A stretch of DNA of 10,228 nt. It comes from Clostridiales bacterium. GTDB lineage: Bacteria; Bacillota; Clostridia; Oscillospirales; Oscillospiraceae. The notes below the pieces were generated by a model. The model was not told where the DNA came from, did not search any database, and was given only the letters and a program-made list of their open reading frames with translations. Positions 7,578-10,228 of this stretch are shown here, piece by piece. Both the position numbers and the translations under genes were made by a program. Positions within the stretch are counted from its first letter, which is position 1, and each line of letters opens with the position of its first letter. Location of the stretch: contig JAJBTD010000062.1 of assembly GCA_020861055.1 (NCBI GenBank), forward strand, positions 1-10,228, read 5' to 3'.

Positions 7578-7588
7578 AAAAGGAGGAG
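7578..7588 (+). promoter_or_regulatory. Ribosome binding site that sets the ymfF start
   Basis: AAAAGGAGGAG ends nine bases before the ATG at 7598. It is the strongest Shine-Dalgarno sequence in the window and favours 7598 over the upstream in-frame ATG at 7547, which overlaps the previous stop as TAATG and has no comparable site. Confidence 0.8.
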
Positions 7589-7597
7589 AGCCCTCAC

Positions 7598-8881
7598 ATG
7601 AATACCCCCATCCGCACCGAACTGATGCCCGGCGTCTGGCTGACCGCTGTTCAGACCCGCAAATTTAAGACGAGCTGCTGGTCGCTTCAGCTGCTGACTC
7701 CCCTCCGCCGGGAGACCGCCGCCCTGAACGCCCTGCTCCCCCGGGTGCTCTGTCAGGGAACTGCCCACTGCCCCGATCAGGAGCTGTTGGGGGCCGCTCT
7801 GGACCGGCTCTATGGCGGTACAGTTGGCCCGGCGGTTTCCAGAAGGGGAGAGGTGCATTGCGTCGGTATCCGGGGGGAATTCCTGGATGACGCGCTGACG
7901 CTGGACGGCGGCCCCATCTTTCCCAGAGCGGCGGAGCTGATGGGCGATCTGCTCCTCCGGCCCGCCACCCGGAACGGCCGTCTCCGGGGGGAGTATGTGA
8001 ATGGGGAGCGGAACAACCTCCTGGGGGAGATGAGCAGCATCCGGAACGACCGGAGGCGATATGCCGCCCTCCGTCTGGAGCAGGAGATGTGTCGGGAGGA
8101 GCCCTTTGGCGCGGGACGCCTGGGCAGCCCTGAGGCTGCGGCGAAAATCAAGGTCGCTCACCTGGACCGTCACTATCGAAACCTGCTGGCGGAGAGCCGG
8201 TTAGAGCTGTACTACTGCGGCTCCGCATCGCCGGAGGAGGTGCGCCAGGCCTGGACAGAGGCGCTGATGGGCCTGCCCCGCCGAGGCCGGCCAGCCCTTC
8301 CGGAGACACAGGTAAACGTTGTCCCAGAGACTGTCCGGGAGGTCACCGAGACTGCCGCCGTCCGTCAGGCCCGCCTGGCTCTGGGCTTTCGCACCGGCTG
8401 CGGCATTGACAGCAGCCGCTATCCCGCTCTGCTGGTGACCAACGCCCTGCTGGGGGGCGGCCCTGCCTCCCGCCTGTTTACCCACCTGCGGGAGCAGCGG
8501 TCTATGTGCTACTCCGTCTCCTCTGTTTTGGAGGCCCATAAGGGCCTGCTGATGGTGCAGTGCGGCGTGTCCGGGGAGCAGGCGGACGCCGCCAGGGAGG
8601 AGATTCTTCGCCAGGTGGAGGCCCTGAAAACGGGGCAGTTTACCGCCGTCGAGCTGGACGCAGCCCGGCGGGGCCTTGGATACCGCCTCCGTGTCGTCTC
8701 GGACAGCCAGTCCGCCATGGCCCGCTTCTGGCTGGACCAGGCCGTAGCGGAGACCCCCTGCACTCCGGAGGAGCTGACCGAGCTGGTGGGCGAGGTGACG
8801 GCGGAGCAGGTGACAGAGTGCGCCGGGCAGATCGCGCTGGATATGGTCTATACGCTGACCGGGGAGACGGAACAGGAGTGA
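7598..8881 (+). CDS. ymfF: M16 peptidase-like protein YmfF (also written YfmF), EF-P 5-aminopentanol modification-associated
   Basis: The 427-residue protein is the size of a two-domain M16 subunit. The HxxEH zinc motif is absent: the corresponding region reads LCQGTAHCPDQELLGAALD, so it cannot bind zinc there. The C-terminal half carries the glycine-rich GGGPASRLF segment followed by LREQRSMCY, with Arg298 and Tyr305 forming the R/Y pair that inactive M16 partners contribute to a shared active site. In Bacillus subtilis, YmfF and YmfH are required for modification of EF-P Lys32 with 5-aminopentanol; their exact biochemical role is unclear. The next gene starts four bases after the stop, which suggests translational coupling. 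No signal peptide is seen, so it is probably cytoplasmic. The family call is firm; the EF-P role is by homology only. Confidence 0.85.
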   Translation: MNTPIRTELMPGVWLTAVQTRKFKTSCWSLQLLTPLRRETAALNALLPRVLCQGTAHCPDQELLGAALDRLYGGTVGPAVSRRGEVHCVGIRGEFLDDALTLDGGPIFPRAAELMGDLLLRPATRNGRLRGEYVNGERNNLLGEMSSIRNDRRRYAALRLEQEMCREEPFGAGRLGSPEAAAKIKVAHLDRHYRNLLAESRLELYYCGSASPEEVRQAWTEALMGLPRRGRPALPETQVNVVPETVREVTETAAVRQARLALGFRTGCGIDSSRYPALLVTNALLGGGPASRLFTHLREQRSMCYSVSSVLEAHKGLLMVQCGVSGEQADAAREEILRQVEALKTGQFTAVELDAARRGLGYRLRVVSDSQSAMARFWLDQAVAETPCTPEELTELVGEVTAEQVTECAGQIALDMVYTLTGETEQE

Positions 8882-8885
8882 TCAC

Positions 8886-10160
8886 ATGGAACTGAAAACC
8901 TTCCCCCGCTTGGGGGAGAGCTGTTATTTTGAGCAGCTGGAAAACGGAATGGCCGTTTTTGTGGTGCCCCGGCCCGGCTATGGCAGGACCTTTGCCTGTG
9001 TCGCCGTCAATTGCGGCGGCATGGACAGCCGACTGGATGGGGGAGGGAGCGCTCCTGCCGGGACGGCCCACTTTCTGGAGCACAAGCTGTTTGACGGGAA
9101 GGATGGCAGCGCACACCAGGCCATGACCGCCGCCGGGGCAGCCGTCAATGCTGTTACCGCCAGCGACATCACTGCCTATTATTTCAGTTGTGCCGACCGC
9201 TTCCCGGAGCATCTGCGGACGCTGCTCCGCTTTGTCTCCACTCCCTGGTTCACGCCGGAGGGGGTCAAAAAGGAGACGGGCATTATCCTCCAGGAGCTGG
9301 CCATGGCGTCTGACCGCCCCGGCTGGCAGCGCTATCGGCAGATGCTCCAGGGCCTCTACATCCACCATCCTGTCCGAAACCCGGCCATTGGAGATCGCGG
9401 CTCGATCCAAAAGATCACTGCCGAGGTGCTGGACAACTATTACAATACCTATTATTACCCCGGAAATATGGTTCTGTGCGTGGCGGGGGACGTAGACCCC
9501 CATCAGGTTGTCTCCACTGCCCGGATGATTTTACCCTGGGAGCGGCGGGAGCCGACGAACCGGACCATGGAGGAGAAACCGCTCTCTGCCGTACAGCAGG
9601 AAACACTTTCCGAGATGGCGGTCTCCGCTCCGGAGTTTTCCCTGGGACTGAAGCTGGAGCCGTTCCCTCAGGGCGAGGCGGGCCTCCGTTGCGCCTTGCT
9701 GGGGGAGCTGGCGGCGGAGCTGGTCTGCGGACGGAGCAGCCCCCTGTACCACCGGCTGTATCGGGAGGGACTGCTGAACCGGCGGTTCTCCCTGGGCTGT
9801 CGGAGCGTTTCCGGAGCGGCCTGGCTCACCTTCGGGGGAGAGAGCCGCGACCCGTACCGGGTGCGGGACGCTATTCTGGAGGAGGCGGGACAGCTTGCCC
9901 AGGGCCTGGGACACGAGCGGTTCCAGCAGGCCCTCCGGGCGGAGTACGGCGCCAGCGTGCGGGGGCTGGATCGGTTTGACGATTTCTGCCTCAGCCTGGC
10001 CCGGGGCTGGTTCTCCGGCTACCACTATCTGGATTTCGGGGAGCTGTACCCGTCCCTGACGGTCGGGGATGTGCGGGATTTTCTGGGCGGAGCCTTCCTG
10101 CCTGAGCGCAGCACCCTCTCAGTCACAGCTGCGCCGGGACAGATCCAAACGTCCGCCTGA
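8886..10160 (+). CDS. ymfH: M16 zinc metallopeptidase YmfH (also written YfmH), EF-P 5-aminopentanol modification-associated
   Basis: The 424-residue protein has the inverted zinc motif HFLEH at 62-66: His62 and His66 are ligands and Glu65 is the catalytic base. In KKETGIILQE, Glu130 and Glu137 are seven residues apart, as in pitrilysin, where the second Glu is the third zinc ligand and the first assists catalysis. The SSPLYHRLYREG segment (about 281-292) matches the second-domain glycine/R-Y region in position but less exactly than in YmfF. It most likely forms a heterodimer with YmfF, each supplying one half of the active site, like the two mitochondrial processing peptidase subunits. The start at 8886 is preceded by CAGGAG (8873-8878) inside the end of ymfF. 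No signal peptide or membrane segment is apparent. The peptidase family is firm; the substrate is unknown and the EF-P link rests on the B. subtilis genetics. Confidence 0.88.
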   Translation: MELKTFPRLGESCYFEQLENGMAVFVVPRPGYGRTFACVAVNCGGMDSRLDGGGSAPAGTAHFLEHKLFDGKDGSAHQAMTAAGAAVNAVTASDITAYYFSCADRFPEHLRTLLRFVSTPWFTPEGVKKETGIILQELAMASDRPGWQRYRQMLQGLYIHHPVRNPAIGDRGSIQKITAEVLDNYYNTYYYPGNMVLCVAGDVDPHQVVSTARMILPWERREPTNRTMEEKPLSAVQQETLSEMAVSAPEFSLGLKLEPFPQGEAGLRCALLGELAAELVCGRSSPLYHRLYREGLLNRRFSLGCRSVSGAAWLTFGGESRDPYRVRDAILEEAGQLAQGLGHERFQQALRAEYGASVRGLDRFDDFCLSLARGWFSGYHYLDFGELYPSLTVGDVRDFLGGAFLPERSTLSVTAAPGQIQTSA

Positions 10161-10171
10161 ATCAGAAATAG

Positions 10172-10180
10172 AAAAAGGAG
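10172..10180 (+). promoter_or_regulatory. Ribosome binding site for the last gene
   Basis: AAAAAGGAG lies nine bases before the ATG at 10190. With only 29 bases between genes and no terminator hairpin, the last gene is probably cotranscribed with ymfFH. Confidence 0.75.
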
Positions 10181-10189
10181 TAAACTGCA

Positions 10190-10228
10190 ATGACGCCGAT
10201 CGTGTTCCCCGGTCTGGGGTTCGAGGTG
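10190..10228 (+). CDS. lgt: Start of a gene cut by the window end, probably prolipoprotein diacylglyceryl transferase (Lgt)
   Basis: Only 13 codons are present, reading MTPIVFPGLGFEV. A short N-terminus of this kind (a few residues, then I-x-FPGLG) is what I recall from clostridial Lgt proteins, which begin with a short extracytoplasmic stretch before the first membrane segment. Lgt transfers diacylglycerol from phosphatidylglycerol to the lipobox cysteine of prelipoproteins in the membrane. I also recall lgt following ymfFH-like genes in several Clostridia. None of the catalytic motifs are inside the window, so the call rests on 13 residues and context. Confidence 0.5.
   Translation, partial: MTPIVFPGLGFEV

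Overview
The window comes from a GC-rich bacterium (third codon positions are mostly G or C). It is most likely a Bacillota member of the Oscillospiraceae type. The evidence is the ymfF/ymfH pair of M16-peptidase-like genes, which belong to the Bacillota-specific EF-P 5-aminopentanol system, followed by what looks like the start of lgt, together with strong AGGAGG-type ribosome binding sites. The family placement is inference, because no RNA gene or marker protein gives the genus.

Layout, all genes on the + strand. Positions 1-248 are an AT-rich intergenic region. Its left edge may be the upstream region of a divergent gene that lies outside the window. Positions 249-7547 hold one very large reading frame for a cyclic beta-1,2-glucan synthase family protein (NdvB/ChvB/Cgs type; databases often call it a GH36-type glycosyl hydrolase domain protein). 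Its parts, in order, are a membrane-embedded GT84 glucosyltransferase, a GH189 'glycoamylase' cyclization domain, beta-sandwich regions and a C-terminal GH94 phosphorylase domain. Positions 7598-8881 and 8886-10160 encode two M16 proteins, YmfF (no zinc site, has the R/Y motif) and YmfH (complete zinc site). At 10190 a new gene starts and runs off the right end. Its first 13 residues fit Lgt, the prolipoprotein diacylglyceryl transferase.

The main anomaly is in the glucan synthase gene. It is broken by a single in-frame TGA at 6279-6281. The reading frame resumes at the next codon with no shift and stays open for 421 more codons carrying intact GH94 active-site motifs. The TGA falls where the family normally has the first Trp of an H-W-W-H motif, so a single TGG-to-TGA change explains it. 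If UGA terminates, the cell makes a 2010-residue protein that keeps the synthesis and cyclization domains but loses the phosphorolysis domain that sets chain length. The alternatives are a recent pseudogene, UGA readthrough or a sequencing error.

The ymfF-ymfH-lgt genes look like a separate housekeeping operon. A perfect TATAAT overlaps the glucan synthase stop codon, and the gaps between these genes are 4 and 29 bases with clear ribosome binding sites. I saw no mobile element, CRISPR array, tRNA, rRNA or convincing terminator.
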